A stretch of 64,000 bases of DNA from Yoonia sp. GPGPB17 (GCF_037892195.1 NZ_JATACI010000002.1:310001-374000), one strand, 5' to 3'. Positions 20,993-30,102 are shown, counted from the stretch's first letter. The notes: generated by a model not told the origin, from the sequence alone. Translations and numbers: made by a program.

Positions 20993-21257
20993 ACAATGAT
21001 TGTCTCGCAGCGCAAATTTTCCAGCGCTGGGTCCGTCGTTTTACTCAGATGGGTGGTGTGCATCCTGATCTGGGACGCTGAAGAAAAGAAGCGGCGGGAA
21101 CATGCAAGACAGTAAGGCGCACTTCAGCGGGCCTTTGCCTGCCGCTCCAGCGCTGCGGGGCAGCCTGATGTGACGCATGGTTTGACCGGCACAATCAATG
21201 GTCAGTTACGGGGCCTCAAAAATGGCCTAGGGATAGGATAATCAGCGCAATAGCGTT
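20993..21257. other. Intergenic region left of the tRNA-Tyr elements
   Basis: No gene seen. Bases 21241-21257 match 36521-36537, just beyond the tRNA-Tyr 3' end, with few differences. This is consistent with the original chromosomal sequence downstream of that tRNA. Confidence 0.4.
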
Positions 21258-21278
21258 ATGGTGGGCGACCCCGGAATC
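21258..21278. repeat. Attachment-site repeat, left end of element 1
   Basis: ATGGTGGGCGACCCCGGAATC is the reverse complement of the tRNA-Tyr 3' end (36538-36558) with one mismatch (C for T at 21272). Homology extends left to 21241. It marks the left boundary of the inserted DNA. Confidence 0.8.
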
Positions 21279-21284
21279 TTGATG

Positions 21285-21524
21285 GTTACTGGCGGCTTCC
21301 TTCTGTCCGCTTACGATCACATGAAGGGGCAGAGCCAAGACCGCGACAAACTACGGAAGCTGCGCGAAGAGACTTTCACTGGCGTGGACATTGTCGATGA
21401 GGTCGTTCGATTGAGCGCAATGAACCTGTATCTGCATGGAGTCGGGGACGGTGTCAGTCCAGTACATCAAGGCGATGCGCTTTCTGGTGACCCCGGTGAT
21501 CGCTATAAGGTGATCTTGACCAAC
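21285..21524 (+). pseudogene. Internal fragment of type I restriction-modification methylase (HsdM)
   Basis: About 80 codons of a type I N6-adenine methyltransferase: TGGFLLSAYDHMKG (SAM-binding motif I region), GVDIVDEVVRLSAMNLYLHG and GDALSGDPGDRYKVILTN. It starts abruptly at the attachment repeat and stops exactly after the Asn of the expected NPPF catalytic motif, where unrelated sequence begins. Both ends of the gene are lost. It is a relic of a restriction-modification locus once in, or next to, this element. Confidence 0.7.
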
Positions 21525-21996
21525 AGACAACGTAGCCACCTGTTTCAGGGAACTCCCAACCAAGGTCCTCGCATAGCCGCTGCAAGGCCGCTCTGTCATC
21601 GTACTCTTCAACGGACCGTAGATCGGGCTCGAAGGCACCGACCTCGACGTAACCGGCTCCTATGCGTTGCATCTCCTTCTGAATGTGGGCGAAGGATGCA
21701 TTGGCTTCGCTGACGACATCAGGCAGTTCGTCCAGCCATTGCGCGATGCCGTGAACAGTGGTTTCCATGGTCCACTCCCCGATGCAGTCCGCAAAGAACA
21801 GGCTTTCGAGGTCCAGAAGCATCGCCCGAGCCTGTAGGTGTCTGGCAATTGCGCAGAGCGGGGAGGATGGCTCAGAGGCTCCGTCAGTGAGGTTGATCTT
21901 GTCGTATAGTGTTTCGAACTCAGGGATATGCAGTCGCTTCTTGAGGGCCTTGAGAACGCGCTTCGTGGCTTCAACCTCCCGGCACAGGTACGGCAT
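21454..21996 (-). CDS. Hypothetical protein, C-terminus probably truncated
   Basis: A 180-residue frame of no recognised family. The well-formed part is residues 1-157 (MPYLCREVEATKRVLKALKKRLHIPEFETLYDK to LCEDLGWEFPETGGYVV), acidic and helical. The last 23 codons are the antisense of the hsdM fragment and so probably not original, implying truncation at about 21525. It follows a short upstream frame by 2 bases. No function is inferred. Confidence 0.5.
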   Translation of the reverse strand: MPYLCREVEATKRVLKALKKRLHIPEFETLYDKINLTDGASEPSSPLCAIARHLQARAMLLDLESLFFADCIGEWTMETTVHGIAQWLDELPDVVSEANASFAHIQKEMQRIGAGYVEVGAFEPDLRSVEEYDDRAALQRLCEDLGWEFPETGGYVVCWSRSPYSDHRGHQKAHRLDVLD

Positions 21997-21998
21997 CC

Positions 21999-22220
21999 TT
22001 AAAGGTCTTCAGGATTGCTCATGACCAACGATATGTATCGGTCAGAGAAGATGCTTTTCGCCAATGCCCGCTGAAGGCGTCCATTTTTTGACGTTAGTCT
22101 TTGGTGTTCGATGGTATCTCGATTGATACGCCGCGTCTGATTGCTGTTCTTCATGGTCCTGGACGTGATCGCGGACATCCAGATCAGACTGTCGGGACTG
22201 ATCGGGGTATCAGCGATCAA
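21999..22220 (-). CDS. Small hypothetical protein
   Basis: Up to 73 residues, basic (MSAITSRTMKNSNQTRRINRDTIEHQRL...), ending two bases before the next gene on the same strand. An internal start at 22178 is possible. No family recognised. It may be a remnant. Confidence 0.3.
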   Translation of the reverse strand: MIADTPISPDSLIWMSAITSRTMKNSNQTRRINRDTIEHQRLTSKNGRLQRALAKSIFSDRYISLVMSNPEDL

Positions 22221-22381
22221 GCTGCTGAGTTTGTCGTGTCAGACAGGCCATCAGAAGGACACAGAACATGCGTTCTGGTCTGACATGCTGAACCAGGCTG
22301 ACGGTGTATTTACTGTCGGAGGGTGAGAACGCGCCTCTTACGGTCGCCACGTTCGATCTGACTGACTTGATGGCCTAAATA

Positions 22382-23017
22382 TCAGGGTAACAACCTGAGA
22401 CCTGAACCATGCAAGAAACCCGTCACACAACCCGCCAGCAATTTGACAGACCTTCCGTCAAAGAGGATGAGCCTCACTCCCGTTGCGGGGTCTTTGCCGA
22501 CTGGTTCAACACGTGAAATCTCTTTCAATGAAAATCGCTCAGGACGACGAAAAAGACGCCGCAGAACAATGTCATCAACTGAGACATGAACACTTGTGCA
22601 TGCGGCGGCAAACAGAGCTACAGCCAAAGTAGAGAAGACCAGGCTGATAACGAAAATGAGCCAATTCTTCGTAGTCTGCCCACTTGGTTCAGCTAACACG
22701 ACTTGCCAATAGTATGCCGCACAACCTCCGAAAAGGATCAGCGTCCAGACGGCGACATATATATAGTGGCGGGGTCGGCGCATGACGAGTATGGCCTGGG
22801 TACCTATCCCCGTATAATGTCGCCGCTCAGACCTACCAGCAGGGGTGGTCCAGCCCGATCTTTTTGCTTCCGCGTTCTTTTCAGCGGCACGATGCAGAAA
22901 ATGTGCCAGAAAATGTACCTGTAACCAATTTGAAATCACCACAACACTGATGACCACCACCGCGATGATTGGGTTGTCCAACAGAAATCGTAATACGTCC
23001 ACCACTGGCTCAAACAT
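22382..23017 (-). CDS. Membrane protein with three predicted transmembrane segments
   Basis: A 211-residue membrane protein. Hydrophobic segments are NPIIAVVVISVVVISNWL (about 15-32), IYVAVWTLILFGGCAAYYW (about 85-103) and NWLIFVISLVFSTLAVALFAA (about 118-138). A soluble C-terminal part follows (VSVDDIVLRRLFRRPERFSLKEISRVEPVG), resembling a bacterial pleckstrin-homology-like domain, which fits many small membrane proteins of this design. Function unknown. Element 1 cargo. Confidence 0.6.
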   Translation of the reverse strand: MFEPVVDVLRFLLDNPIIAVVVISVVVISNWLQVHFLAHFLHRAAEKNAEAKRSGWTTPAGRSERRHYTGIGTQAILVMRRPRHYIYVAVWTLILFGGCAAYYWQVVLAEPSGQTTKNWLIFVISLVFSTLAVALFAAACTSVHVSVDDIVLRRLFRRPERFSLKEISRVEPVGKDPATGVRLILFDGRSVKLLAGCVTGFLHGSGLRLLP

Positions 23018-23378
23018 GTCGAGTTCCTAACAGTTCCAAACCGATGGTCGCACATAAAGAGTTTAGACTTACACCCTTGTGCTATCAATTCGAATGTAGA
23101 ACGGTCCACCCACACTTCCCTGTTTGACCGTCTCATTTTCGTGCCCCACCATTGACACCAGATCGGCAAAGCCCGCAAGCTTTGACTCATCAAGCTGGCC
23201 AACGGCAAAAGTCTAGTCGGAGTCTGATGTGCTACCGAAAGACGGATATGTTCGCATTAGCTGGGGTCGTCGGGCTGGATTAATTTGGGGGCCGGGCCTT
23301 GGACAAACAAATACAGTGCTTCGTCTTCAGACGCTTGAGTGACATCGCTCTCTTTCAAAGAAAATCCCATGCTGCAAG
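23018..23378. other. Gene-poor stretch in element 1
   Basis: No convincing gene. Around 23170-23215 a frame reads GKARKL, stop, LIKLANGKSLVGV, weakly like the C-terminal region of a serine resolvase with stops; too degenerate to call. Confidence 0.3.
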
Positions 23379-23747
23379 GTGGGCTTCTTGACGTTGGTCT
23401 TTTTGCTCGTGCTCGCACCACTGATCTGGGTCGCTTTAGCGATTTGGTGCGTCGTGCGTCAAGTCACGACATCCGGCTTAGGTCTTTGGCGTTTTGCGTC
23501 TGTTGTGGCTATACAGATAGCGGTGGTATCTCTGCCGTTCATTATCGGCGAAATATACCTCAGACAAGCCGGGCTTTCTGACTTTACGGTCTGTCCGAAT
23601 GGCCAGGAGTACTGCGAAGATTTTTACCGACTTGAGCGATTAAGAGGCCGCATACTATTTTACCATGTTTTAGCAGTTTGGGTTGGAGTGACCATATGGA
23701 CTCTGGCCTTGATGGCGAGCTTCCGGCAGAAGAAGGCTCAACGCTGA
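23379..23747 (+). CDS. Small membrane protein
   Basis: A 122-residue protein with three hydrophobic segments: LTLVFLLVLAPLIWVALAIW (4-23), FASVVAIQIAVVSLPFIIG (39-57) and ILFYHVLAVWVGVTIWTLALMA (91-112). A Cys-containing loop (VCPNGQEYCEDF) lies between the second and third, likely periplasmic and possibly disulfide bonded. It begins with GTG and has a weak ribosome-binding site, so the start is uncertain. No family recognised. Confidence 0.5.
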   Translation: MGFLTLVFLLVLAPLIWVALAIWCVVRQVTTSGLGLWRFASVVAIQIAVVSLPFIIGEIYLRQAGLSDFTVCPNGQEYCEDFYRLERLRGRILFYHVLAVWVGVTIWTLALMASFRQKKAQR

Positions 23748-23886
23748 CGACACAACACATAGCAGAGCAATATGGTGACAAGTCATATTCCCGGACCGGC
23801 AATAGGGAATGTCAAACAAAGGTGCTGAAAATCAAGCCCGTTTCATGAAGGAAACCGCCGAGAATGACTTTGACTGACCTGTGCTT

Positions 23887-24270
23887 TCAATCAACAGGGT
23901 TGGTGTCGTAGCTTTCACAAATGCCCCAAAGCCTGTGACCCAAAGAGTGTAGGTATTGTGCCAGGTTCATGGGGCGATAGGACGGCATGATCTGGAAGGC
24001 TTCGGTGACGGGCTTACCATCGTCAAAGGCAACGACGCAGAAGGCCACAGGGGCGGCTGGGACGCGCTCATCGCGGATTTCGACCACCCACCTGCCACGT
24101 TTGATGCGAGGGTCTCCACCAGCCTCTCTGATGGCCTCTGACCATGCTTCCGGCATTTGATCAGGTCTGAGGTAAATTGCAGTTGAGGACAGCGGATAGG
24201 GCAACACCCGTGGCATCGGTGTACCGTCATCTGCGGATGCGAGGTCTGATGTATGGAATGAAAAGAGCAT
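23887..24270 (-). CDS. Hypothetical protein
   Basis: A 127-residue soluble protein (MLFSFHTSDLASADDGTPMPRVLPYP...) with a mixed alpha/beta pattern and no recognised motif. It has no signal peptide. The next gene on this strand, the integrase, lies upstream. Element 1 cargo of unknown role. Confidence 0.5.
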   Translation of the reverse strand: MLFSFHTSDLASADDGTPMPRVLPYPLSSTAIYLRPDQMPEAWSEAIREAGGDPRIKRGRWVVEIRDERVPAAPVAFCVVAFDDGKPVTEAFQIMPSYRPMNLAQYLHSLGHRLWGICESYDTNPVD

Positions 24271-24504
24271 GGTTGTGGTTCCCTCTGTTTGTGGTCCCTG
24301 TATTTGGGGTTGCGAGTGCGGGATCAGGCCACGTTTTCAGGTTCGCGGCTGTCCGGTCTTGGAACCGGCACCAACCCTAAGGCGCTACGCACTGCGGTAG
24401 TTGAGGTGCTTAGGCTGGAAACATCCCGTGTGCTGGATGCTCCGGGCAGTACATTTGACCCTTCCCGTTACGATGGGATGGTCCAAGAAATATTCAGGAA
24501 TTAG

Positions 24505-26127
24505 TTATCTTCTTGGGTCAGTCGCAAGTACCCACTTTCGCTTCACATCGAACTCTGGTCCATCATAGTAGTGACGGATTGCACCGGCTTCTTTGTGGCC
24601 TAGTATTGCACGTTGAACTTGAATATCGGCACCCGCACGTCGCATCGCGCTCGCAAACGTGGACCTAAATGAATACAGTGCTTTCTGAGGGTCTGTGATC
24701 GGGTTTTGCATTTTGTCCCTGAGTAGACGGCCAAAGTTATGACGTACTGAGCCGACTTGATCCGTTTTGATTGATTGAAACGTGTCCAATCCACCCGATG
24801 CAATCCAATTTGGAAAGTCGGATATCTCAGGATGAAGAGGGACGACCCTGGTGGAGCTTTCGGTTTTGCTGCCAGTGATGCTTATCCAATCATCTGTAAC
24901 ATCGTCGGGTCTCAGCCTGATGACTTCGATTGGACGCATACCTGAGAAAGCCAGCACCCGTACAACCATGTGTATGGCGTCACGACGCGGATCAGACAAT
25001 CCTTGCACGGGTGACGACCATAGGTCATCCGCAGCCTTCATGATCCTTGTGAACTCAAGCGGGTCGAACGGTTTCCACTTCCGCTCTTCAATTGGTCGTT
25101 TGTCTTTGGGGAGTTTGACCCCAAGCATTGGGTTCACTGGAATAATGTCTTCGTCAAAGGCGAACGCAAAAATACCCTTAATCGGTGTGAAGACTGCTTG
25201 GATGGAGGCGGCTTGAATTGTCCCGATCAAATCATCCCTCAACTGTTTCAAGTCCTCAGTGCGGACATGTGCCAAAGGGACATCGCCTGTGATCGCAATG
25301 AGCCTGGCAACCTCACGAACATACTTTGATCGCGTTCCAATTCGAATGGAGTTGAACTTGCAGTACTTCTCAAGGACGGCTGAGATGCTGTTCTTGTCGG
25401 GTAGGACGCTTGAAATCTTTCGTTCGATACGATGCTTTGCAAAGATATACTCATCGCGATCATCTGGATCAGACGGTGCGGATGGGTTGGTGCCAAAGTA
25501 CCGCTGGAAAACTCTCTGTAGCTCGTCGAGATAGCGTTCATCAGACATTGGCCTCGGTGATTGAGGCGTGAACTCGAACTCAACTAAACCAACATCTGAT
25601 GCGTGTGCCTTAGCCAGTTCGATGAACTCTGGGTAGGGTGTGAGTTTGATCCTGCCCAGCTTGGGACCACCATGCTTTGCGCGATCTATTTGAGCACGTA
25701 ATTGCAGTACCTCGTGCTCTGGGGCCTTAGGTTGTGAGTGGTATTCATCGAGTTTGGCAACTTCTTCGAGAGCTTTCATCCAAGGCTTTGACAGGTCGTC
25801 ATGCGAGACAAGCTCGTCACCGACCAGATATACAGGTGATCCACCAGTTTGCTCTACCAGAATCTGGTATGCCATATCCTTCGACCGCAGCACCTCTGCT
25901 TCAACAGAATCGTAGCCTTCAGGTGTCTTGAGCTTGGCCAGCAAGTCGTCATGTTCTTCAGCCCAGTTGACGACAAGCTGAACAGCCTTGGCGTAGCTGA
26001 CATCTCCACACGGCATTTGCCATTTAGATATCCCCAGCAACTCCCGAAACTGGTCTGGTACACGGCGCTGGTAGTAGTACCGTCCACGGTCGATCTTTAG
26101 GTATTTTACCTTCTTCTCACCGGACAT
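24505..26127 (-). CDS. Tyrosine-type site-specific integrase of element 1
   Basis: A 540-residue integrase. The N-terminal arm-binding region is VKYLKIDRGRYYYQRRVPDQFRELLG, a core-binding region is around residues 250-340, and the catalytic domain follows. The first catalytic Arg lies in LAFSGMRPIEVIRLRPDDV. Box II reads YSFRSTFASAMRRAGA (Tyr where most family members have His), then ILGHKEAGAIRHYYDGPEF with the nucleophilic Tyr. It sits at the right end of element 1 next to the middle attachment repeat and is transcribed inwards. Start ATG 26127 is preceded directly by a pair of 21-bp-spaced repeats that may control it. Confidence 0.85.
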   Translation of the reverse strand: MSGEKKVKYLKIDRGRYYYQRRVPDQFRELLGISKWQMPCGDVSYAKAVQLVVNWAEEHDDLLAKLKTPEGYDSVEAEVLRSKDMAYQILVEQTGGSPVYLVGDELVSHDDLSKPWMKALEEVAKLDEYHSQPKAPEHEVLQLRAQIDRAKHGGPKLGRIKLTPYPEFIELAKAHASDVGLVEFEFTPQSPRPMSDERYLDELQRVFQRYFGTNPSAPSDPDDRDEYIFAKHRIERKISSVLPDKNSISAVLEKYCKFNSIRIGTRSKYVREVARLIAITGDVPLAHVRTEDLKQLRDDLIGTIQAASIQAVFTPIKGIFAFAFDEDIIPVNPMLGVKLPKDKRPIEERKWKPFDPLEFTRIMKAADDLWSSPVQGLSDPRRDAIHMVVRVLAFSGMRPIEVIRLRPDDVTDDWISITGSKTESSTRVVPLHPEISDFPNWIASGGLDTFQSIKTDQVGSVRHNFGRLLRDKMQNPITDPQKALYSFRSTFASAMRRAGADIQVQRAILGHKEAGAIRHYYDGPEFDVKRKWVLATDPRR

Positions 26128-26128
26128 T

Positions 26129-26157
26129 TGTATCGAAAATCGGCTTGATTGTATCGA
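26129..26157. repeat. Paired 8-bp direct repeat at right end of element 1
   Basis: TGTATCGA at 26129-26136 and 26150-26157, start-to-start 21 bp, immediately before the integrase ATG. Candidate integrase arm-type site or self-repression operator. Confidence 0.6.
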
Positions 26158-26220
26158 AAATTGGGGTTCTCTCTGCCCATAGTAGAGAGAAAATTTATAA
26201 AAATCAATTATATGGAGTGA

Positions 26221-26242
26221 ATGGTGGGCGACCCTGGAATCG
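26221..26242. repeat. Attachment-site repeat between elements 1 and 2
   Basis: ATGGTGGGCGACCCTGGAATCG, 22 bp identical to 36538-36559 at the 3' end of tRNA-Tyr. It separates two tandem elements, each with an integrase at its right end. Confidence 0.85.
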
Positions 26243-26715
26243 GCTTGCTCACGACATGACACCTGGAGTTTAATTATTATTTAGCAGATGCTTAGACTAC
26301 TTAGTGAAAGATGGTAAGGTCACCATTGTGTCCAGAAATGGTATAATTGTGTCCACCGCAGAATGGATAACGCCAACCGACAGGTTCGATGCTTTCAAGA
26401 GTTCGCCACTGCCGAAAGCGAATGCGTGTCATTTTGGCCGTACGGTAGATGGAGGCTAATACTGGATTATCTGATGGCCTACATCTTTTCCATTATTCTC
26501 AGATATTTACGGGTCACAAATGATGCTGACATCACACATCATGACTCACAGTTTGCGACGATGCCTGCGTGACACCCTTGAGGTTAGGCGTCCACATCAC
26601 ATGGATCAATCATCCGCGATGATGAGACTTTGCTTACCGCACGTGAGATTTGCTGCTCCCCTGCGGTAGATGCTACGATTGGGCAACGCGCAACCTCGAA
26701 CAAGAGTAACCTAGC
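26243..26715. other. Left-end non-coding region of element 2
   Basis: About 470 bases without a convincing gene. It holds the TGTGTCCA repeat pair and AT-rich sequence leading to the caspase-like gene. A 69-codon frame at 26363 lacks a ribosome-binding site and any motif. Confidence 0.4.
26327..26355. repeat. Paired 8-bp direct repeat at left end of element 2
   Basis: TGTGTCCA at 26327-26334 and 26348-26355, start-to-start 21 bp. The same octamer and spacing recur at the right end of element 2 (36449-36477), as expected for integrase arm sites. Confidence 0.65.
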
Positions 26716-28539
26716 ATGCAGTCAAAGAAGCGGTGTGGAGCGAATGCAAACAGCAGCCTTTCTGCTGTTTTGTCTGCCTTCCTCCATACGGTGCTTGTTA
26801 TCATTGCCACAAACGTGGCCACCGCTGCAATCGCCGATGGTCGGTATGCTTTCATTGTAGGCAACAGCAACTATGAAAACGCTGCCGCGTTGGACAATCC
26901 TGTCAACGATGCTCGTTTAATCTCAGCGTCTTTGGCATCGGTCGGGTTTGAGGTCACTACGCATATAGACCTTGGGCGCTCTGAGTTTGGTCGCGCGTTA
27001 TCGGAGTTTCTCTCTGCAAGTGATGGTGCAGATGAAGTAGTCTTCTACTTCGCCGGTCATGGTATGCAGTTTGACGGAGAGAATTACCTTCTCGCAACCG
27101 ATGCGTCACTTGCGTCCGAGTTTGATGTCATGGCGGAAAGCATCTCGTTGGAGCAGGTTTCGGTTGCACTAAGCCGTGTTTCAGACTCAGTGCTGATCTT
27201 TATTGACGCGTGTCGCGACAATCCAATAGCGACGCGCTTTTATGCCGAGAATTTCCCACAGACCCGTTCGGTGGAGAAGCAGGGTCTTGCGCCAATCACA
27301 TCGAACCAATCAGGTACGATGCAATTCTTCGCGGCCTCCCCCGGCGAGGTAGCTTATGATGGTGTCGGTGCAAACTCACCGTTTTCACTTGCCCTTGCGC
27401 GTCACCTTCCAACACCGGGTGTTGAGGTTCTTACGCTCACCAAACGGGTGATCGCCGACGTACGGGTGCTGACTAATGGGCGGCAAAGCCCAACCGTGAC
27501 GAACGATATCTCACGTGAGATTTATCTTGCGGGTCTAACAGTTCCAAACGCTGGCAAGCCAGAACCAACGCGGATTGAGCAAGCCGCTGAGGCTTGGAAG
27601 GATTTTGAAACCAGTCGGTCCCCCGATGCGCTTGAGGCTTTTGCCGAAGCCTATCCAGACACACCTTACGCCACGCTTGCAAGGGCATTGTCACGGCGGT
27701 TGATGTCTGATGATGACCTCAATCAAGAACCAGTTGTCCTACCGGACTGGTGCACTAATCCCTCCAATACGACCCAAACCGTCATATGCGGCGATCCTGA
27801 TTTACTGTCACTCGATGCCGAACTGGCCGAACTCTTGCAACGGCGTTTGGACTCCACCCGGACCGGAGCGGATCGAGGTCGTGCGTTGGTCGAAGATCAC
27901 AATTGGAAAATGGATCGAGATGCCTGCGATGCAGATCGCGAGTGCATTGCACAGCTATACGAGTTGCGACGGATATCGCTCGTAGAGTTCTCTGATGCGG
28001 ATACACCGACGGCCTTGGTGGTCCGGGCCGTACAGGAAGAACTGAACAGGCTAAGCTGTGGTGCGGGCCAACCAGACGGTGTGGTTGGGTCGCAAACGCG
28101 GGGTGCCTTTGATCTGCTTAGGTCCGTGGTGAACCTAGAGCCTGAACAGCCACTTGATGCTTTGGAAACCTTGGCCAGTTTGCGCAGCATCCCTTCAGGT
28201 GTCTGTTCCGTGATCAATCGGGCAAGAGAAGCACCTGTGCTTTTGGAAGGCACGTGGCGTGTCGATATCTCAGACTGCCCCGGTGAAGTAGGCTCCGAGA
28301 GGTCCATACGCATTCGGTTGAACCACGACGGCGGCACCACCTACTCTGGTAGTCTCGCTTGGGGAGGTGTCTTTGATCGGGCTATCGGCGGTGTCCTGAG
28401 TAGCCAGTCATTCAGCGTTGTCCACGTTACAACGAACGGCGCACGGCAATCGTTTTCTTTTACACCGTCTGACGCCCCCGATGTGCTCGGAGGCGTCAAT
28501 TGGGAGCGTTGCAAGGTACTGGCCTATAGAGCGCGATAG
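26716..28539 (+). CDS. Secreted caspase-like (peptidase C14) protein with LprI-like and PG-binding-like regions
   Basis: A 607-residue protein. After a signal peptide or membrane anchor (residues 15-40) comes a caspase-like domain: YAFIVGNSNYENAAALDNPVNDA, catalytic His in VVFYFAGHGMQFDGENYLL and catalytic Cys in VLIFIDACRDNPIA, then FFAASPGEVAYDG. A linker leads to an LprI-like Cys-rich region (TVICGDPDLLSLDAELAELL and DRDACDADRECIAQLYELR). A peptidoglycan-binding-like segment follows (VQEELNRLSCGAGQPDGVVGSQTRGAF), then a beta-rich end. Secreted caspase-like proteins of this layout are common in Rhodobacterales and Rhizobiales; substrate unknown. Confidence 0.82.
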   Translation: MQSKKRCGANANSSLSAVLSAFLHTVLVIIATNVATAAIADGRYAFIVGNSNYENAAALDNPVNDARLISASLASVGFEVTTHIDLGRSEFGRALSEFLSASDGADEVVFYFAGHGMQFDGENYLLATDASLASEFDVMAESISLEQVSVALSRVSDSVLIFIDACRDNPIATRFYAENFPQTRSVEKQGLAPITSNQSGTMQFFAASPGEVAYDGVGANSPFSLALARHLPTPGVEVLTLTKRVIADVRVLTNGRQSPTVTNDISREIYLAGLTVPNAGKPEPTRIEQAAEAWKDFETSRSPDALEAFAEAYPDTPYATLARALSRRLMSDDDLNQEPVVLPDWCTNPSNTTQTVICGDPDLLSLDAELAELLQRRLDSTRTGADRGRALVEDHNWKMDRDACDADRECIAQLYELRRISLVEFSDADTPTALVVRAVQEELNRLSCGAGQPDGVVGSQTRGAFDLLRSVVNLEPEQPLDALETLASLRSIPSGVCSVINRAREAPVLLEGTWRVDISDCPGEVGSERSIRIRLNHDGGTTYSGSLAWGGVFDRAIGGVLSSQSFSVVHVTTNGARQSFSFTPSDAPDVLGGVNWERCKVLAYRAR

Positions 28540-28559
28540 TACGCCAGTCTCGTTTTGGC

Positions 28560-28925
28560 TCAGTTGCCGTTGGGACGTGCTGGAACGAATAACCAGCTTA
28601 CAACACGGGTGTCCGCATTCTGAAGCGCGTTGGTTTGGTCCATGTCAGGCGTCGCGGCGGAGCGTGTGCACAGATATGGTGTATCAGCAGTCGTCAGAAT
28701 AATCCGTGGATCGCCCAACGAAACTTGCTCTTGCAAGCTGACCACAAAGTAACCATCCGGATTTGCACGAACGTCGTCCTCGGCCTGCATTTCGTTGACA
28801 TGATCAGCCCCGCAAAATTCGATGACGCGGCTGTCAGCATAGTCGGATGCGGTGCTGCCATCAGCGAAGGCGATGGTTGCAGTGGCGATCAGGGCAATTG
28901 CAGAAAATGTCGTTGTGTTCATCAT
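28560..28925 (-). CDS. Small secreted hypothetical protein
   Basis: A 121-residue protein with a signal peptide (NTTTFSAIALIATATIAFADG). The mature part contains two Cys residues (VIEFCGADHVNEM and TPYLCTRSAATP) that could form a disulfide. Start ATG 28925 or 28922 follows GGAACAG. It converges with the caspase-like gene, ending 20 bases from it. No family recognised. Confidence 0.55.
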   Translation of the reverse strand: MMNTTTFSAIALIATATIAFADGSTASDYADSRVIEFCGADHVNEMQAEDDVRANPDGYFVVSLQEQVSLGDPRIILTTADTPYLCTRSAATPDMDQTNALQNADTRVVSWLFVPARPNGN

Positions 28926-29024
28926 TGGTCTGTTCCTTATGAGTGGGATCATCTGTCCCGTTGGGTTCTGTCGTGATGGCCACCTGCCATCTCGCTCTGT
29001 GAACACTTCTGAGGGACCTACGGC

Positions 29025-29702
29025 TTGGACCAACTCCAATCGAACGGGCGTCCGCATAAAGCTTGGAGGGCTTACCAAATCTTGGTAAGCATTCTGAAAA
29101 CCAAACGAGGCAGCGGGTTGGCGATGAGAGAATTGCGATGTTTGGCGGCGATGCGCTCTGCAAAGGCGCAGTTCTTCACATCAGTCGAGGCGCATGCTGC
29201 GAAGCACATCGGTGTCGATGGTGCTGCAATGCTCGAACGCGATCACCGCAGGGTGTTGCGTAGTGAAGGTGTCGCTCAGGTCGCGGAGTTCTTCTACGTG
29301 CTCAAATACGCTGGGATACCCATCCCCGATGGTTTGGCTAGCTTCCTTGAGCGCCACAACGCCGACATGGATACCTTAGAGCAGTCATGCCGCAATGGTT
29401 ACACCGTCGGAGGCCTGTCGGCACAGCGTGTCCGCCGGGCAAAGTTCAGCGATGCACAAATCAGATACGTCATGCACGAATCCAGCGGCGGTGAACCACG
29501 CTTTGACCAGCAAAGTCTGCAACGGATATTTACACAGATCATGTCGTTCGAGTCGTGCCGCTCAATCCTCGTGACACTATCTGACTTTGGGCTTTTACGA
29601 CGGTGGGAGTTCAATCAGGTGGTCATCGGGTCAACAGGCATCCTGGAAGACCTATACAAGACGCAACTGGAGACAATCGTTGCCACGTTTGATCAAACAT
29701 AG
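29025..29702 (+). CDS. Hypothetical protein, element 2 cargo
   Basis: Up to 225 residues, mostly helical and soluble (AMRELRCLAAMRSAKAQFFTSVEAHAAKHIGVDG... YKTQLETIVATFDQT). The open frame begins with TTG at 29025; ATG 29124 is an alternative. No known domain or catalytic motif is recognised. It overlaps the start of the next gene, suggesting a short operon. Confidence 0.5.
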   Translation: MDQLQSNGRPHKAWRAYQILVSILKTKRGSGLAMRELRCLAAMRSAKAQFFTSVEAHAAKHIGVDGAAMLERDHRRVLRSEGVAQVAEFFYVLKYAGIPIPDGLASFLERHNADMDTLEQSCRNGYTVGGLSAQRVRRAKFSDAQIRYVMHESSGGEPRFDQQSLQRIFTQIMSFESCRSILVTLSDFGLLRRWEFNQVVIGSTGILEDLYKTQLETIVATFDQT

Positions 29703-30102
29703 GGCCATCGCTATCGGCATGTCATGCCTGATGGTGACGCCTGTTGCATCCCAAGAAGTTAGTCCGCTGGAAGCGTTCACAGAAGCGAAGTGCCTCTCAT
29801 TCGCTGGTGATCCGTCGGCACATTTGGTGAATGACAATGGCCAAAGCGCCGTGTCGGTTCTCCTGACTGAGGCCATACTACGGCACTGCGCCGCAAGGGG
29901 ATATGCGTCAATGCCTGAGCGGCACGATGGTAACTCCACACGTTCGGCTGAAGTGCCAATCGACCTTGATGCAGACGAAAAGGAGCGGCTGGATCGTGAG
30001 TCCCGATACTACCTTGAGACCTCAATGCAGATTGATGCTGATGCTGCCAACGATCTGCTAAGGCGGTTGCTCGGATCGCTGCCAGTTCCGCAGGAGGAAT
30101 GA
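29680..30102 (+). CDS. Small secreted hypothetical protein
   Basis: About 140 residues if begun at TTG 29680 (or 29689). The start gives a short basic segment and hydrophobic stretch (RLIKHRAIAIGMSCLMVTPVASQ) typical of a signal peptide. The mature part has two Cys residues (EAKCLSFAGDP, ILRHCAARG) and an acidic helical tail. It overlaps the 3' end of the previous gene. Family not recognised. Confidence 0.45.
   Translation: MPRLIKHRAIAIGMSCLMVTPVASQEVSPLEAFTEAKCLSFAGDPSAHLVNDNGQSAVSVLLTEAILRHCAARGYASMPERHDGNSTRSAEVPIDLDADEKERLDRESRYYLETSMQIDADAANDLLRRLLGSLPVPQEE

Noticed and set aside
22141..22326. 61-codon plus-strand frame opposite small hypothetical gene
   Set aside because: Overlaps another weak frame on the other strand; neither strand gives a clear coding signal.
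23150..23290. Serine resolvase remnant
   Set aside because: Only a weak GKARKL...LIKLANGKSLVGV resemblance interrupted by stops; not strong enough to call.
24289..24504. 71-codon plus-strand frame before the integrase
   Set aside because: Possibly a gene tail (RTAVVEVLRLETSRVLDAPGS), but without a start signal or recognisable family.
26363..26572. 69-codon frame at the left end of element 2
   Set aside because: No ribosome-binding site, no motif, and it lies beside the putative integrase arm repeats.
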